Of a DNA stretch of 37,579 bases, positions 1-8,611 are shown piece after piece. This DNA comes from Candidatus Opimibacter iunctus. GTDB lineage: Bacteria; Bacteroidota; Bacteroidia; Chitinophagales; Saprospiraceae. Under the pieces are notes generated by a model that had not been told where the DNA came from, made no database searches, and saw only the letters and a list, made by a program, of their open reading frames with translations. Every line of letters starts with the position of its first letter. Position 1 is the stretch's first letter. Both the position numbers and the translations under genes were made by a program. Location: positions 1 through 37,579 of the forward strand of contig JADJVH010000021.1 in assembly GCA_016716665.1 (NCBI GenBank). Direction: 5' to 3'.

Positions 1-492
1 AAGCAATTCAAGTTTGGCCGTATCGATATCCGTGCTGCGTTGCCTGAAGGCCAGGGACTCTGGCCAGCCTTGTGGATGCTGGGTTCTAACGTTGATGCCG
101 TGAGCTGGCCTGCCTGTGGGGAAATCGATATCATGGAGCTGACCGGTGATCTTCCAAACAGAGTGGTGGGAACAGTGCATTATGGTGCCAATGTTGGTGA
201 TCACCAGCAAAACTCAAATGCAAAGTATCTCAGCGGTTCAGATAACTTCCAGGATGAATTTCATGTTTTCTCCATCAACTGGGAAAACAACCTGATTGAA
301 TTTCTGGTAGATGATGTGGTGTACCATACCATCACCCCGGCCAGTCTCAATGGGGCTACCTATCCATTTAATAAGAACTTCTTCTTTATATTCAATGTAG
401 CAGTGGGTGGTAATTTTCCGGGCAATCCGGATGGATCAACCCCATTTCCGCAGCATATGATTGTGGATTATGTGAGGGTGTTTCAGAAATAA
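1..492 (+). CDS. Glycoside hydrolase family 16 protein, C-terminal part (5' end outside window)
   Basis: The frame is open from base 1, so the start lies upstream. Visible are the GH16 signatures: GRIDIRAALPEGQGLWPALW near the beginning, then the catalytic motif GEIDIMEL with its two acidic residues, followed by VVGTVHYG. The end (NVAVGGNFPGNPDGSTPFPQ, then VDYVRVF) is the usual last strand of the beta-jelly-roll. Family members hydrolyse beta-1,3 or beta-1,3/1,4 glucans and related polysaccharides such as laminarin, outside the cytoplasm. The protein stops right after the catalytic domain, with no sorting tail, so any secretion signal must be in the missing N-terminal part. Exact substrate cannot be told. 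The family assignment is firm. Confidence 0.93.
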   Translation, partial: KQFKFGRIDIRAALPEGQGLWPALWMLGSNVDAVSWPACGEIDIMELTGDLPNRVVGTVHYGANVGDHQQNSNAKYLSGSDNFQDEFHVFSINWENNLIEFLVDDVVYHTITPASLNGATYPFNKNFFFIFNVAVGGNFPGNPDGSTPFPQHMIVDYVRVFQK

Positions 493-504
493 GAGCCATC
501 ACTT

Positions 505-562
505 CTTTTTTAACGGGTTTCAATCCAAGAAGAGAGGTTGTGCAAGGATTTCAATCCATGAT
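505..562. repeat. REP-like fragments at the 3' side of the transposase gene
   Basis: Two short palindromic pieces (GGGTTTCAATCC and GGATTTCAATCC) with a linking AGAGAGGTTGTGC occur here. The same phrases recur at 1264-1330, on the other side of the transposase gene, so related repeats flank the gene on both sides. Confidence 0.6.
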
Positions 563-570
563 TTTGATCT

Positions 571-1032
571 TTAAATCAATTCCTGGAAAATATATCGTTC
601 ATCATACTCAATCTGATGCTCTTCAAGCATCTGGATGTATTCCTTTAGAAAGGCTTGCTTCTGATGATGGGCTTCCTGGTTTTCAATGTAGCGGAAGACA
701 TCACCTATGTGGGCATGACTATAAGTGAATGCACCAAAACCTTCCTGCCATTCAAACCTGTTTTCCAGCAGATGACTTTCATTGATCCACTTTGAAGATT
801 TAGCTTTTGCATTTTTCATTACGGATGAAACGGATGTCGATGGCTTCAGTCCAAAGAAACAATGGACATGGTCTTCCACGCCATTGATGATAATGGTCTT
901 GCATCCTGTTTCGTTGATGAGGTTTCCGATTACCCCATGAAGTTTTTGTTTCCAACTTTTATCTATCACTGCTGCCCGGTATTTTACCGCGAATACAGAC
1001 TGGATATACATCTGGTGAAATGTATTTGCCAT
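571..1032 (-). CDS. IS200-like / REP-associated tyrosine transposase (Y1 HUH family)
   Basis: A protein of about 153 residues, the size of IS200/IS605 TnpA and of short RAYT proteins. It carries the HUH metal-binding motif as HVHCFF (HVH) and the helix YIENQE, whose tyrosine fits the catalytic Tyr of this family; SHAHIGDVFRYIENQ is a typical context. These enzymes cut and rejoin single-stranded DNA at hairpins. I chose the inner Met (MANTFHQMYIQ), because the longer frame back to 1068 adds a non-conserved stretch. No TnpB partner is present. The surrounding palindromic repeats on both sides suggest a RAYT domesticated with its REP sequences, rather than a free insertion sequence. The family is sure; the RAYT versus IS assignment is inference. 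Confidence 0.88.
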   Translation of the reverse strand: MANTFHQMYIQSVFAVKYRAAVIDKSWKQKLHGVIGNLINETGCKTIIINGVEDHVHCFFGLKPSTSVSSVMKNAKAKSSKWINESHLLENRFEWQEGFGAFTYSHAHIGDVFRYIENQEAHHQKQAFLKEYIQMLEEHQIEYDERYIFQELI

Positions 1033-1129
1033 GGTGAAGCGTTTTGATAAAATTAGGGGGTTGGGCAAATAATTCCAAATGGAATTATTTGCTTTTTAAG
1101 TGCTTGGTGGGCTGTCCTGCTTTTGTTAA

Positions 1130-1520
1130 CGGATTAAAATCCGTTGTTACAAAATCGGTCGTGCCTACGGCACTGGAAGCCGTCATTTTTCAAATGACAT
1201 GTAGTTAAAGAGGCGAGGGCTTTAGCCCAACCATAATAGTGCCATAGGCACGACCGATTTTGTTGCCAGGGATTTCAATCCCTGAAAGAGGGTTGTGCTA
1301 TGGATTTCAATCCCTGAAGAGAGGGTTGTACCAGGGATTCCAATTGGCATTTTTCAAATGACAGACACTAAGGAGGCGAGGGCTTTAGCCCAGCCAAATC
1401 AGTGCCGTAGGCACGACCGATTTTGTTGCCAGGGATTTCAATCCCTGAAGAGGCGGCGAGTGCCGTAGGCACGACCGATTTTGTTGCCAGGGATTTCAAT
1501 CCCTGAAAGAAGCTGTGCCT
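1130..1520. repeat. REP-like palindrome cluster beside the transposase gene
   Basis: A 25-bp motif made of the palindrome GTGCCGTAGGCAC followed by GACCGATTTTGT occurs in direct orientation at 1239-1263 (one variant base), 1402-1426 and 1460-1484, and inverted at 1149-1173. After each direct copy comes the hairpin CAGGGATTTCAATCCCTG. Before two of them is another palindrome, GGGCTTTAGCCC (about 1218-1229 and 1379-1390). The inverted pair 1149-1173/1239-1263, with a spacer of about 65 bp, has the geometry of a REPIN (two REPs facing each other). No coding frame is credible here. Confidence 0.8.
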
Positions 1521-1552
1521 GGCATTGAATCTGGATCCCTGAAAAAATCAAT

Positions 1553-1593
1553 AAAAAAGGCAGACACCAAACTGGTACCTGCCTTTAATTTTT
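1553..1593 (-). terminator. Rho-independent terminator after the first desaturase
   Basis: The arms 1556-1563 (AAAGGCAG) and 1579-1586 (CTGCCTTT) pair, extended inside by ACC/GGT. A-runs and T-runs lie on both sides, so it could work in both directions. It lies 16 bp past the stop of the minus-strand desaturase. Confidence 0.8.
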
Positions 1594-1608
1594 TTTTCTT
1601 GCTGATTA

Positions 1609-2709
1609 CTATGCAGCAGTACTCTGCTGAGGCCTGCCCAACACCTTCAGCATGCGAATATGTGAGCGCAGTGCATCACGGAAACGTGGCTTCAGGTTAT
1701 AATTCAAACCATGCTCTTTTGCTGTCTTCTCCACGATAGGAGATATAGCAGAGTAGTGGACATGACAGATGTGCGGAAACAGGTGATGTTCTATCTGGAA
1801 GTTTAGTCCGCCAACATACCAGGTGAGTAACCAGTTGTTTCTCCCGAAATTGGAAGTGGTCGCCAACTCATGTGCAGCCCAGTCAGCATCGACAACACCT
1901 TCTGCATTTGGCATTGGCTGGTCAGCACCCTCCACCACGTGCGCGAGTTGGAAGATAATGCTGAGGATAAATCCCGCAGTCCAATGCATGATCACAAATC
2001 CAACCAACACCTGCCACCAGGTGAAATCTGTAAAAAATAGGGTTAGCCCGATAAAGATGAACAGATAGAGCAACTTGAGAGCCACCATCTTGATGTATTC
2101 TCCAACAGGACTTCTTTTCAGTTGCCTTGTAATACCTGTTTTGTTGTATTCAGCTAATTGGGTGAAATCCTGAACCAGTTTGGACAGGGTCATCAACCCA
2201 TAAAAGAAGAACGCATGGATATGCTGGTAACGATGGAATTTCTTGTATGGCGCACTGTGGGATAGCCTGATCGGCCCTTTGGAATCAATATCTCCATCAA
2301 ACCCGTCTATGTTGGTGTTGGTGTGGTGGAGCAGATTGTGCTGCACCTTCCAGTTGAAGACATTACTTCCGAGAAGGTACATCGTGCTGCCAAACATTTT
2401 ATTGACCCATTCTTTGCGGGAATAGGATCCGTGCACTGCATCATGCATCACACTCATACCGATACCAGCTGTACCCAATCCCATGATGATGACCAGTCCA
2501 AGCGCTACCCATATATTCATAGGGATCGTCAGGATCAGGACAAACGGGACAATGTACAGCGAAAGCATGACCAGGGTCTGGATGACCATGGCATAGTTTG
2601 CAGTAGGGGAGATACCTTTCTCCCTGAAATAGTCATTCACATTTTTACGAACCGCAGCAGCGAAATGTTGTTGATTTTTATCACTGGTGGCGAATTTCAA
2701 TGTTTTCAT
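1609..2709 (-). CDS. Membrane fatty-acid desaturase (front-end/acyl-lipid type), copy 1
   Basis: A 366-residue di-iron membrane desaturase that introduces a double bond into an acyl chain at the membrane. The three histidine boxes are present: HDAVH (about 89-93), HNLLHH (about 124-129) and QIEHH (about 305-309). A Gln at the head of the third box is typical of front-end desaturases; no cytochrome b5 domain is attached, as usual in bacterial members. Paired hydrophobic segments lie at about 38-88 and 208-258. I start at MKTLKF, because the neighbouring paralogue starts with MKSLKF and has the same length; the Met three codons upstream is possible. The gene lies 207 bp downstream of the paralogue, in the same direction. 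Substrate and position of the double bond cannot be read from sequence. Confidence 0.92.
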   Translation of the reverse strand: MKTLKFATSDKNQQHFAAAVRKNVNDYFREKGISPTANYAMVIQTLVMLSLYIVPFVLILTIPMNIWVALGLVIIMGLGTAGIGMSVMHDAVHGSYSRKEWVNKMFGSTMYLLGSNVFNWKVQHNLLHHTNTNIDGFDGDIDSKGPIRLSHSAPYKKFHRYQHIHAFFFYGLMTLSKLVQDFTQLAEYNKTGITRQLKRSPVGEYIKMVALKLLYLFIFIGLTLFFTDFTWWQVLVGFVIMHWTAGFILSIIFQLAHVVEGADQPMPNAEGVVDADWAAHELATTSNFGRNNWLLTWYVGGLNFQIEHHLFPHICHVHYSAISPIVEKTAKEHGLNYNLKPRFRDALRSHIRMLKVLGRPQQSTAA

Positions 2710-2916
2710 TCCTTCCATGGAAATATTTTCATTACGTTAAGGGGCTGCAAATTACAAAATGACATAATCATTGCCCTGAATGAATCATGACATCTGTACT
2801 CAGACATTCCTATCTGCTTTAATATCAAACAGTTAAAAATGTTCTATTGTTTCAGGGGGGCTATGGTTGACCACCTGTTAACATACTCCTGACTGGTCTT
2901 TCGTATGCAAAGTGGT

Positions 2917-4017
2917 TTAGGTGGCAGAGACCGGCAATGGCTTTCCTAATTCCTTCAATCGACGTATATGAGACAGGAGTGCAGCCGTAAAACTAGGTTT
3001 CAGGTTATAATTCAACCCATATTCCTTTGCCGTTCTCTCCACGATAGGAGCGATTTTCCGGTAATGGATATGGCTGATATTTGGAAAGAGATGATGCTCG
3101 ATCTGAAAGTTCAATCCTCCTACATACCAGTTGAGGAAGAGATTGTTCCTGGCAAAATCAGAGGTCGTATGTAACTCATGGATCGCCCAGTCATTTTCAA
3201 TAACACCTTGTTCATTTGGCAATGGCTGTTCTAACCCTTCAACAACGTGAGCCAATTGAAAGACAGTGCCCAGGATAAGCCCGGTAGTCCAGTGCATAAT
3301 CACAAAGCCCAGCAGTACCTGCCACCAGGTAAAAGGCGTAAGCAGCAGCGGCAGGCCGATGATAAACGAAAAATAGAGCAACTTGACCGCTACCATTTTG
3401 ATATATACGGCAGTGGGATTGGTATTGTACTGCCGTGCATATCCATCCCTGTTGAACTCCGCCATCTGGGTAAAGTCCCTGACCACCTTAAACATCGTCA
3501 TGAGGCCATAAAAGAAGAAGGCGTGAATGTATTGGTAGCGGTGAAACTTCCTGACAGGGGCGTGATCTGATAGCCGGATCGGCCCTTTGGATGCTATGTC
3601 CTGGTCAAATTCATTGATGTTGGTGTAGGTATGATGGAGGACATTGTGCTGTACCTTCCAGTTGAACACATTACCTCCAAGAGCGTACATCGTTCCGGCA
3701 AAGAAATTATTGATCCATTCCTTATCCGAATAGGAGCCATGTGCAGCTCCATGCATGACCGCCATGCCTATGCCGGCGGTACCGATCCCCATCACAACTG
3801 CCAGGAGCGCGGCAACCCACAGATTCATCGGTACGGTCAGCAAGACGATAAATGGAACCAGGTAAATGGAAAGCATGGCAATGGTCTGTATAATCAGGGA
3901 GAAATTACCCTTGGTAGAGATTCCTTTTTCCTTAAAATAGTCAGAGACATTTTTTCGTACAGCATCCGCAAAAAGATGTTGTTGCGGGTTAACCGCAGTA
4001 AACTTTAATGATTTCAT
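2917..4017 (-). CDS. Membrane fatty-acid desaturase, copy 2 (HGAAH first box)
   Basis: A second 366-residue desaturase, colinear with its neighbour from MKSLKF onward. Boxes two and three are intact (HNVLHH, QIEHH). The first box reads HGAAH where copy 1 has HDAVH: both iron-binding histidines remain, but the usual Asp is a Gly. The frame extends upstream to 4161, but those 48 residues have no counterpart in copy 1 and do not look like coding sequence, so the start at 4017 is preferred. The pair arose by tandem duplication and has diverged widely, which suggests different substrates or conditions. No clear terminator separates them, so read-through into copy 1 is possible. Confidence 0.91.
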   Translation of the reverse strand: MKSLKFTAVNPQQHLFADAVRKNVSDYFKEKGISTKGNFSLIIQTIAMLSIYLVPFIVLLTVPMNLWVAALLAVVMGIGTAGIGMAVMHGAAHGSYSDKEWINNFFAGTMYALGGNVFNWKVQHNVLHHTYTNINEFDQDIASKGPIRLSDHAPVRKFHRYQYIHAFFFYGLMTMFKVVRDFTQMAEFNRDGYARQYNTNPTAVYIKMVAVKLLYFSFIIGLPLLLTPFTWWQVLLGFVIMHWTTGLILGTVFQLAHVVEGLEQPLPNEQGVIENDWAIHELHTTSDFARNNLFLNWYVGGLNFQIEHHLFPNISHIHYRKIAPIVERTAKEYGLNYNLKPSFTAALLSHIRRLKELGKPLPVSAT

Positions 4018-4375
4018 AGAGAATAGCTTGTGATTCAGCGGACTATCCGGGTCCTGGACAGGATTAGAAAGCAACCGGAAACAATGGATTATAGTTATCC
4101 GGCAGGGGATTATGACATCACCTATTAATTGCAAACCACGTAAGTGTGGATTTCGTTCCAATTTACACTCGATTTGCTGATTGTATAACCGTTATTGACA
4201 GGGATTATTGCAGACCTGCAGAAAGGATAAACCAAGTATTTTCTCGCCACTATTTTTCATTTGCCTCGTGACAGGCTTATAGAATAAACCTTGTAGCGCA
4301 CATTTAGGTGATGTAGTAATTTATCTACACAATTTCATGCATGCAGATTCGAAGCTTGCCTTATCTTGGTCTCGG

Positions 4376-4446
4376 TTTTTTGGGGTTTTCGTGGCAGACT
4401 ATGTCACAAAAAGCAGGGGAGGTCGCAGGACCTCCCTTTTTGCTTT
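4376..4446 (+). ncRNA. Candidate small RNA ending in a terminator (speculative)
   Basis: This lies in the gene-free stretch 4018-4712, between divergent genes. A near-consensus -7 box TATCTTGG lies at 4362-4369. It is followed by a stem GTGGCA/TGTCAC (4391-4396 with 4402-4407) and then the strong terminator at 4417-4446. No plus-strand gene lies upstream, so a plus-strand terminator here needs a transcript of its own, or it is a leader attenuator for the SDR gene at 4713. No known RNA family is recognised. The rest of the gap shows nothing clear. Confidence 0.3.
4417..4446 (+). terminator. Strong hairpin terminator without an upstream gene
   Basis: A perfect 8-bp stem GGGAGGTC (4417-4424) with GACCTCCC (4429-4436) and a 4-base loop is followed by TTTTTGCTTTTT. 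The minus strand also has a T-run after a 3-base gap, so the direction is not fully certain. Confidence 0.75.
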
Positions 4447-4712
4447 TTAAGTGCTTTATCTTTAGCCATGTTCCGGATTTTAACCAATGGTGCTTTCCCC
4501 TTTTAATCCTTCTCAGATCGGCCTCGTCTGCAAGCCTGGCTGGTTCTTGCAGGTTGCTCCTTTCCAAGGGATGGCCATTTGCAACTCAATACCCCCGACT
4601 CTTATCCGATATCCTTTTGCTGCAGCAATTGATTACCCGCAGCAGATGCGCTGTTACTATCAGGACAGCAATGCATCGGTAACCTTTGCCTGGATCACTC
4701 AAAATACCAATA

Positions 4713-5498
4713 ATGCCTCCTAAACCAACCGCACTCATCACAGGCAGTGCCTCAGGCATTGGCTATGAGATGGCAAGAATTCTTGCAGGGCAGGGTTATG
4801 ACCTTTACCTGGTGGATATTCAGGAAGAAGCTTTGCTACAGGCAAGCAAAGAGCTTTCACACCTATTTAAAATTTCAGTGACAGTTTGTGCCATTGATTT
4901 GTCATTACCTGATGCTGCGGAGATGATCTACAAGGATTGTTGTGACCGCAAGCTCGATGTCGATGTTTTGATCAGCAATGCAGGATTTTTTTTCTTCAGC
5001 GAGGTGGCACAATCCGATCCTGAAATCGCTGCAAGGATGATCCGGCTGCATGTACATACACCCTCTATGCTGGCCATTTATTTTGCAAGAGAAATGAAGC
5101 AAAAGCAGCGAGGATATATCCTGATGACTTCTTCGGTCTCGGCCTATAAGACCTTTCCGGGTATCGGTTTTTATGCGGCAAGCAAGGCGTATTTAAAAAG
5201 TTTCTGCGAGTCCATGCGCCATGAACTGCGCTATCACGGAGTCTATGTAACCACTTTGTGTCCCGGTGCTACAGCAACCAACCTATATGACCCTGGTATC
5301 ATCAATGTCAAGACTGCAAAGCGATGGGGCATCATGATGGATCCACACAAAGTCGCAGCCGCAGGGATAAAGGGTATGTTTAACCAAAAAGCAATGGTCA
5401 TGCCCGGGCTCATGACTAAGGTGTTGACTATCTTATCGGTCCTGACCCCGGGGGCTGTCATTTATTGGGCCAGGGTGAGATGGAAACGTCTTTTTTGA
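4713..5498 (+). CDS. Short-chain dehydrogenase/reductase
   Basis: A classical SDR of about 261 residues. It shows the Rossmann dinucleotide site TGSASGIG (about 10-17), the NAG motif (89-91), the catalytic Ser (about 140) and YAASK with Tyr154 and Lys158. The hydrophobic C-terminal stretch VLTILSVLTPGAVIYWARVRW may sit on the membrane, as in SDRs that work on lipids. I start at MPPKPTALITG, because the nine residues before it in the longer frame are not part of the fold. It stands alone on the plus strand opposite the desaturases, so a lipid-related substrate is a guess only. NAD versus NADP use is not decided by sequence alone. Confidence 0.92.
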   Translation: MPPKPTALITGSASGIGYEMARILAGQGYDLYLVDIQEEALLQASKELSHLFKISVTVCAIDLSLPDAAEMIYKDCCDRKLDVDVLISNAGFFFFSEVAQSDPEIAARMIRLHVHTPSMLAIYFAREMKQKQRGYILMTSSVSAYKTFPGIGFYAASKAYLKSFCESMRHELRYHGVYVTTLCPGATATNLYDPGIINVKTAKRWGIMMDPHKVAAAGIKGMFNQKAMVMPGLMTKVLTILSVLTPGAVIYWARVRWKRLF

Positions 5499-5520
5499 AA
5501 ACTTCTGGTTTTCAAAATTC

Positions 5521-5654
5521 GTGAGTTGTGAGAATTCACTGATAGCTGATAGCTGATCATGCTTCGACCTGCAAACGCACAACCTCGTGCTATACTTCGG
5601 CTACGCTCAGCACGGCGCAGCTCAGCAACCGCCGATCACCGATCACCGATAATC
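5521..5654. repeat. Heptameric repeat patches between convergent genes
   Basis: GTGAGTT-type units (5521-5534) run into ATAGCTG units (about 5541-5556), 22 bp after the SDR stop. GATCACC units in 7-bp steps (5634-5654) run up to the stop codon of the membrane-protein gene on the other strand. Between them, about 5557-5633 is unremarkable. Confidence 0.7.
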
Positions 5655-6420
5655 AGGAAAGCGGCAGGCTCATGATCCAGTCTCCGATAATTCTCCAAAA
5701 GGAAAATTTATAGAAGGTAAGCACCGCCAATTGAAACAACCCAATAACCAACATGACAAATGGAAATACATCAAGACGCTTGTGTGCCTTCCAGTCCCAG
5801 ATCAATAGCGTGATGAGTAAGGTGTCTGCCAGCGCAAAACCGATCAACTGAACCAATGGCATGCCCTCAAGCACAGGGACCATCGGAATAAATTCCTGGA
5901 AATACTTGTAGATCAGCCGGTCGGTGATTGGCGTAAAGAGTGGAAAGACCGTACAGACCATATAGCGGGCATGTGTAAGCGGGGTCTTGCGATGCCACAT
6001 CGAGAGACCATACAGGATCGCAAATGCTATAAGGGAAATAAACATCAGCGCAATCCAATAATAATAAAGCGAAGTGCCAGCCTCCATATCATTGACGGTG
6101 ATCTGGGCAAGATGTGCGCCTGTGAGGACGATCAGGGGCGCAATAATATAAGAAAGCTTGCCTGTGAGTTTATGTATCTTGTTTTTCTTCAACCGGATGA
6201 GTAGCGCCTGTCCGATCAGCATCAGGCACCATGCGCTCATCGCTACACCATGCAGATGTTTTGCCACCTCCATGTCTTCGGCCAACCGGCCATAATAGGA
6301 TGTCCAGAAGGCCCAGAGTGCAAATGCAAAGAAGACTACAAATGCAAAAACACTTTTGTCATAAAGGAACAAATCAAGGTGCTTCCGCTTTCCGGCAGAT
6401 CTGGTCTTCTGTATACCCAT
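5653..6420 (-). CDS. Uncharacterised integral membrane protein (about 7 TM)
   Basis: 255 residues with a basic N-terminus (MGIQKTRSAGKRKH) and about seven hydrophobic segments. The spaced pattern KHLHGVAMSAWCLMLIGQ followed by IHKLTGKLSY, with histidines at the ends of membrane helices, resembles the haem-type or DUF2306-like bacterial membrane families, but I cannot place it securely. It probably sits in the inner membrane. Its stop codon TGA touches the GATCACC heptamer array of the intergenic space. No functional claim is made beyond membrane location. Confidence 0.75.
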   Translation of the reverse strand: MGIQKTRSAGKRKHLDLFLYDKSVFAFVVFFAFALWAFWTSYYGRLAEDMEVAKHLHGVAMSAWCLMLIGQALLIRLKKNKIHKLTGKLSYIIAPLIVLTGAHLAQITVNDMEAGTSLYYYWIALMFISLIAFAILYGLSMWHRKTPLTHARYMVCTVFPLFTPITDRLIYKYFQEFIPMVPVLEGMPLVQLIGFALADTLLITLLIWDWKAHKRLDVFPFVMLVIGLFQLAVLTFYKFSFWRIIGDWIMSLPLS

Positions 6421-6526
6421 GGTAAAAGGAGGTTAGTGATTAAAATCAATTCACTAAAGTAATCAACTGGGTATTAAAGTACTGAGCAACCTGGATGGGG
6501 TTGATGATTTTGCATCCCACAGTAAT

Positions 6527-6662
6527 AGCTGTTAGCTCAAATCACGCCCAAATCCCGCACCCCCACATCTGGTAGCTGGTAGCGGATAGCTGTTAGCTCA
6601 AAACACACCCAAACCCCACACTCACACATCTGGTATCTGGTAGCTGATAGCTGACGGCTGAT
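6527..6662. repeat. Heptameric/composite repeat array between divergent genes
   Basis: TAGCTGG and TAGCTGA units alternate with a C-rich linker related to CACACCCAAACC, repeated about twice with a step near 68 bp. It is a shorter relative of the array at 8881-9299. It occupies the upstream region of both flanking genes, unlike most other arrays in this window. Confidence 0.8.
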
Positions 6663-6685
6663 CACAGATATTTCCTCCCTCCGCC

Positions 6686-6693
6686 TATCTTTA
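6686..6693 (+). promoter_or_regulatory. Possible -7 box for the beta-helix gene
   Basis: TATCTTTA differs at one base from the Bacteroidota TAnnTTTG box and ends 6 bp before the ATG at 6700. Transcription would then begin at or next to the start codon. No -33 TTTG is visible; the upstream DNA is repeat array. Confidence 0.35.
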
Positions 6694-6699
6694 CGCCCT

Positions 6700-8577
6700 A
6701 TGCGTAAAGTATTTCTATTCGTATTGCTGCTTTCTGCAGCCAATCTCTCTGCGCAGTTTTCTATTTCATTTCCTGTCGTTAACGAGGGAGTCTATGCGAT
6801 TACAGATACGGTGTATATGGCTCCTGACGGCAATGATGATGCCCCAGGGACATTTGCCCAACCGGTGAAGTCCTTCAATGTTGCTGTTGCCAAGCTACCT
6901 TTTGGTCAACCAGGTATTAATGGCGGTAATGCATTTGGACTGATCATGCTGAAAGAAGGTCATTATATCACCTTAAGTGGGTTTCAGCAATATGTCAATA
7001 TGTGGCAATCCGGTGATCGCTTTAAAAACATTAGTGTTGAAGGTATTGGAAAAGTCACGATAGGAGGCACGCCCTCAGCGTTCGCTGCAGGCAACTTGTT
7101 AGTATTGTCGGGTGACCATATCTATATTCGTAACCTACGACTCCAATACACTGCAAGTGCAGGAATCCTCCTGGCCCGCAATGCAGCTCCCATTAGGCAA
7201 CATCATATATTGATAGAGGATGTGGGGATAGACAGTGTCGGGAGCTTCTCTATGCTCCTGAACAATGTAGATACGATACTTGTACGAAATTGCAGATCGC
7301 TTTATGCCAGCAGGCCAGGCAGTGATGATTTGACATCTCCATGCCAATGGCCTAGTGGTATTAAGTTTTTCAATAGCACTCAGTTTACCATTCATGATTC
7401 TGAGATTGCCTACACGAGGGGAGAAGGGCTCAATTTTCAAAACAGTCGCAGAGGGCAAGCATTTCGAAACCAGTTACATGACAATGGACTTAACTTTTAC
7501 AATGAGAATTCTGCATTTGTACAGTTCCATCACAATCTGATCTATAATACGCCTGGGATTGGACCAACCTATTGGCGAAACTGTCCTGCGGATACAGGAG
7601 CGATCTGGGCCAGTGGAGGAATGTTGATTGCCAATGAAGGATCATGCGACCTTGGCAACCTTCCGGTTTTTCAGGGATGCGCCACCAAATGCATTTTTCC
7701 GGACGAGACCTTCCCCAATGTCGACAGCCTTTTTGTGTACAACAACATATTCCAGAATACCGGCAATGCGCTCGCGTTTTGGGAGGGAGCCACTTCGATT
7801 CAAGGCGCCAATTGCATCCGCGACGTTTTTATTTTTAATAACACCATCATAGGGGCATTAGGTATGCCCGGAGCCACAGCCACAGGATTTGTCAATGTAT
7901 TCTTTCCCGGATACAATATCGTATTTAATAGTTTCTATGGTTACCTGCAGAATGTACAGGTGCTGAATAATGTATTCACTTATGATACCGATGAATACGT
8001 TAATCTAAAGCCTGTCAATATGGTGTTTCACCCCCAGCATCCGGGACCTCGGGAGATCACCTTTGATGGCAACTTGTGGATAGCAGGCCATGACTACACT
8101 GGTCCAGCGGATATGATCAGACCTGATTTGCCAGGCGGTACTTCCTTACTGACAGACTCCCTTGACGCCATCGTCCCATGTTTTGAAAATGCAGACTGGG
8201 TCTACAGCAGGCCACCGGCGTTTCCATTCCTGACGGACGATTACCTCAACTCCCCACGCCATACCTCAGCCACCAATGTAGGCGCCCTTGAATTTGATGC
8301 AGACTGTATGACCCTTTCTGTTGAACCAAACACTTCATCATCAGATATTGAAGCATATCCAAACCAATGTACTTCCTGTAACGAACTGTATTTAAAGAAC
8401 CTTTCATCAGACACCCAATACAGCTTCAGTATATTTTCAACAATCGGCAGCCTGGTATTAACTGGCAGGGTAGAAAGGAATGTTATTCCATTAAAAAATG
8501 CATTGCCCGAAGGCATATACATCCTCCATATCCATGGTGACAACGCGCACTATGCGCGAAAGATTCTTGTATTGTAA
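6700..8577 (+). CDS. Secreted right-handed beta-helix protein with T9SS type A sorting tail
   Basis: 625 residues. A signal peptide (MRKVFLFVLLLSAANLSAQ, cleavage after about 19) is followed by MAPDGNDDAPGTFAQPVKSF, the usual opening of parallel beta-helix proteins of the pectate-lyase/polysaccharidase type. Many short turns of the form 'HILIEDVGID' and 'FHHNLIYNTPG' run through about 100-460. The last 80 or so residues (from VEPNTSSSDIEAYPNQ to ARKILVL) are a Por-secretion type A sorting domain, so the protein should leave by the type IX system and be anchored at or released from the surface. A catalytic site cannot be identified; a carbohydrate-active or adhesive role is inference. The preceding heptamer repeats end about 40 bp before the start. 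Confidence 0.88.
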   Translation: MRKVFLFVLLLSAANLSAQFSISFPVVNEGVYAITDTVYMAPDGNDDAPGTFAQPVKSFNVAVAKLPFGQPGINGGNAFGLIMLKEGHYITLSGFQQYVNMWQSGDRFKNISVEGIGKVTIGGTPSAFAAGNLLVLSGDHIYIRNLRLQYTASAGILLARNAAPIRQHHILIEDVGIDSVGSFSMLLNNVDTILVRNCRSLYASRPGSDDLTSPCQWPSGIKFFNSTQFTIHDSEIAYTRGEGLNFQNSRRGQAFRNQLHDNGLNFYNENSAFVQFHHNLIYNTPGIGPTYWRNCPADTGAIWASGGMLIANEGSCDLGNLPVFQGCATKCIFPDETFPNVDSLFVYNNIFQNTGNALAFWEGATSIQGANCIRDVFIFNNTIIGALGMPGATATGFVNVFFPGYNIVFNSFYGYLQNVQVLNNVFTYDTDEYVNLKPVNMVFHPQHPGPREITFDGNLWIAGHDYTGPADMIRPDLPGGTSLLTDSLDAIVPCFENADWVYSRPPAFPFLTDDYLNSPRHTSATNVGALEFDADCMTLSVEPNTSSSDIEAYPNQCTSCNELYLKNLSSDTQYSFSIFSTIGSLVLTGRVERNVIPLKNALPEGIYILHIHGDNAHYARKILVL

Positions 8578-8580
8578 ATC

Positions 8581-8610
8581 GTGAGTTAGATAAATCATGA
8601 CTCCCCCTTT
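8581..8610. repeat. 30-bp module shared with 11393-11422 (inverted) and partly 27701-27722
   Basis: It begins GTGAGTTAGATAAATCATG and ends CTCCCCCTTT. It matches the reverse complement of 11393-11422 with one mismatch, and its second half recurs at 27701. In all three places it reads in the sense direction of the gene that ends just before it. Confidence 0.75.
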
Positions 8611-8611
8611 A

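Noticed and set aside
2968..4008. Long antisense frames over the desaturase genes
   Set aside because: They are shadows of the desaturase genes with no domain content.
4341..4682. A 113-residue plus-strand frame starting MQIRSLPYLG
   Set aside because: It spans the terminator hairpin and has low-complexity composition.
6537..6743. A 68-residue minus-strand frame
   Set aside because: It lies in the repeat array and over the promoter region of the beta-helix gene, with no credible composition.
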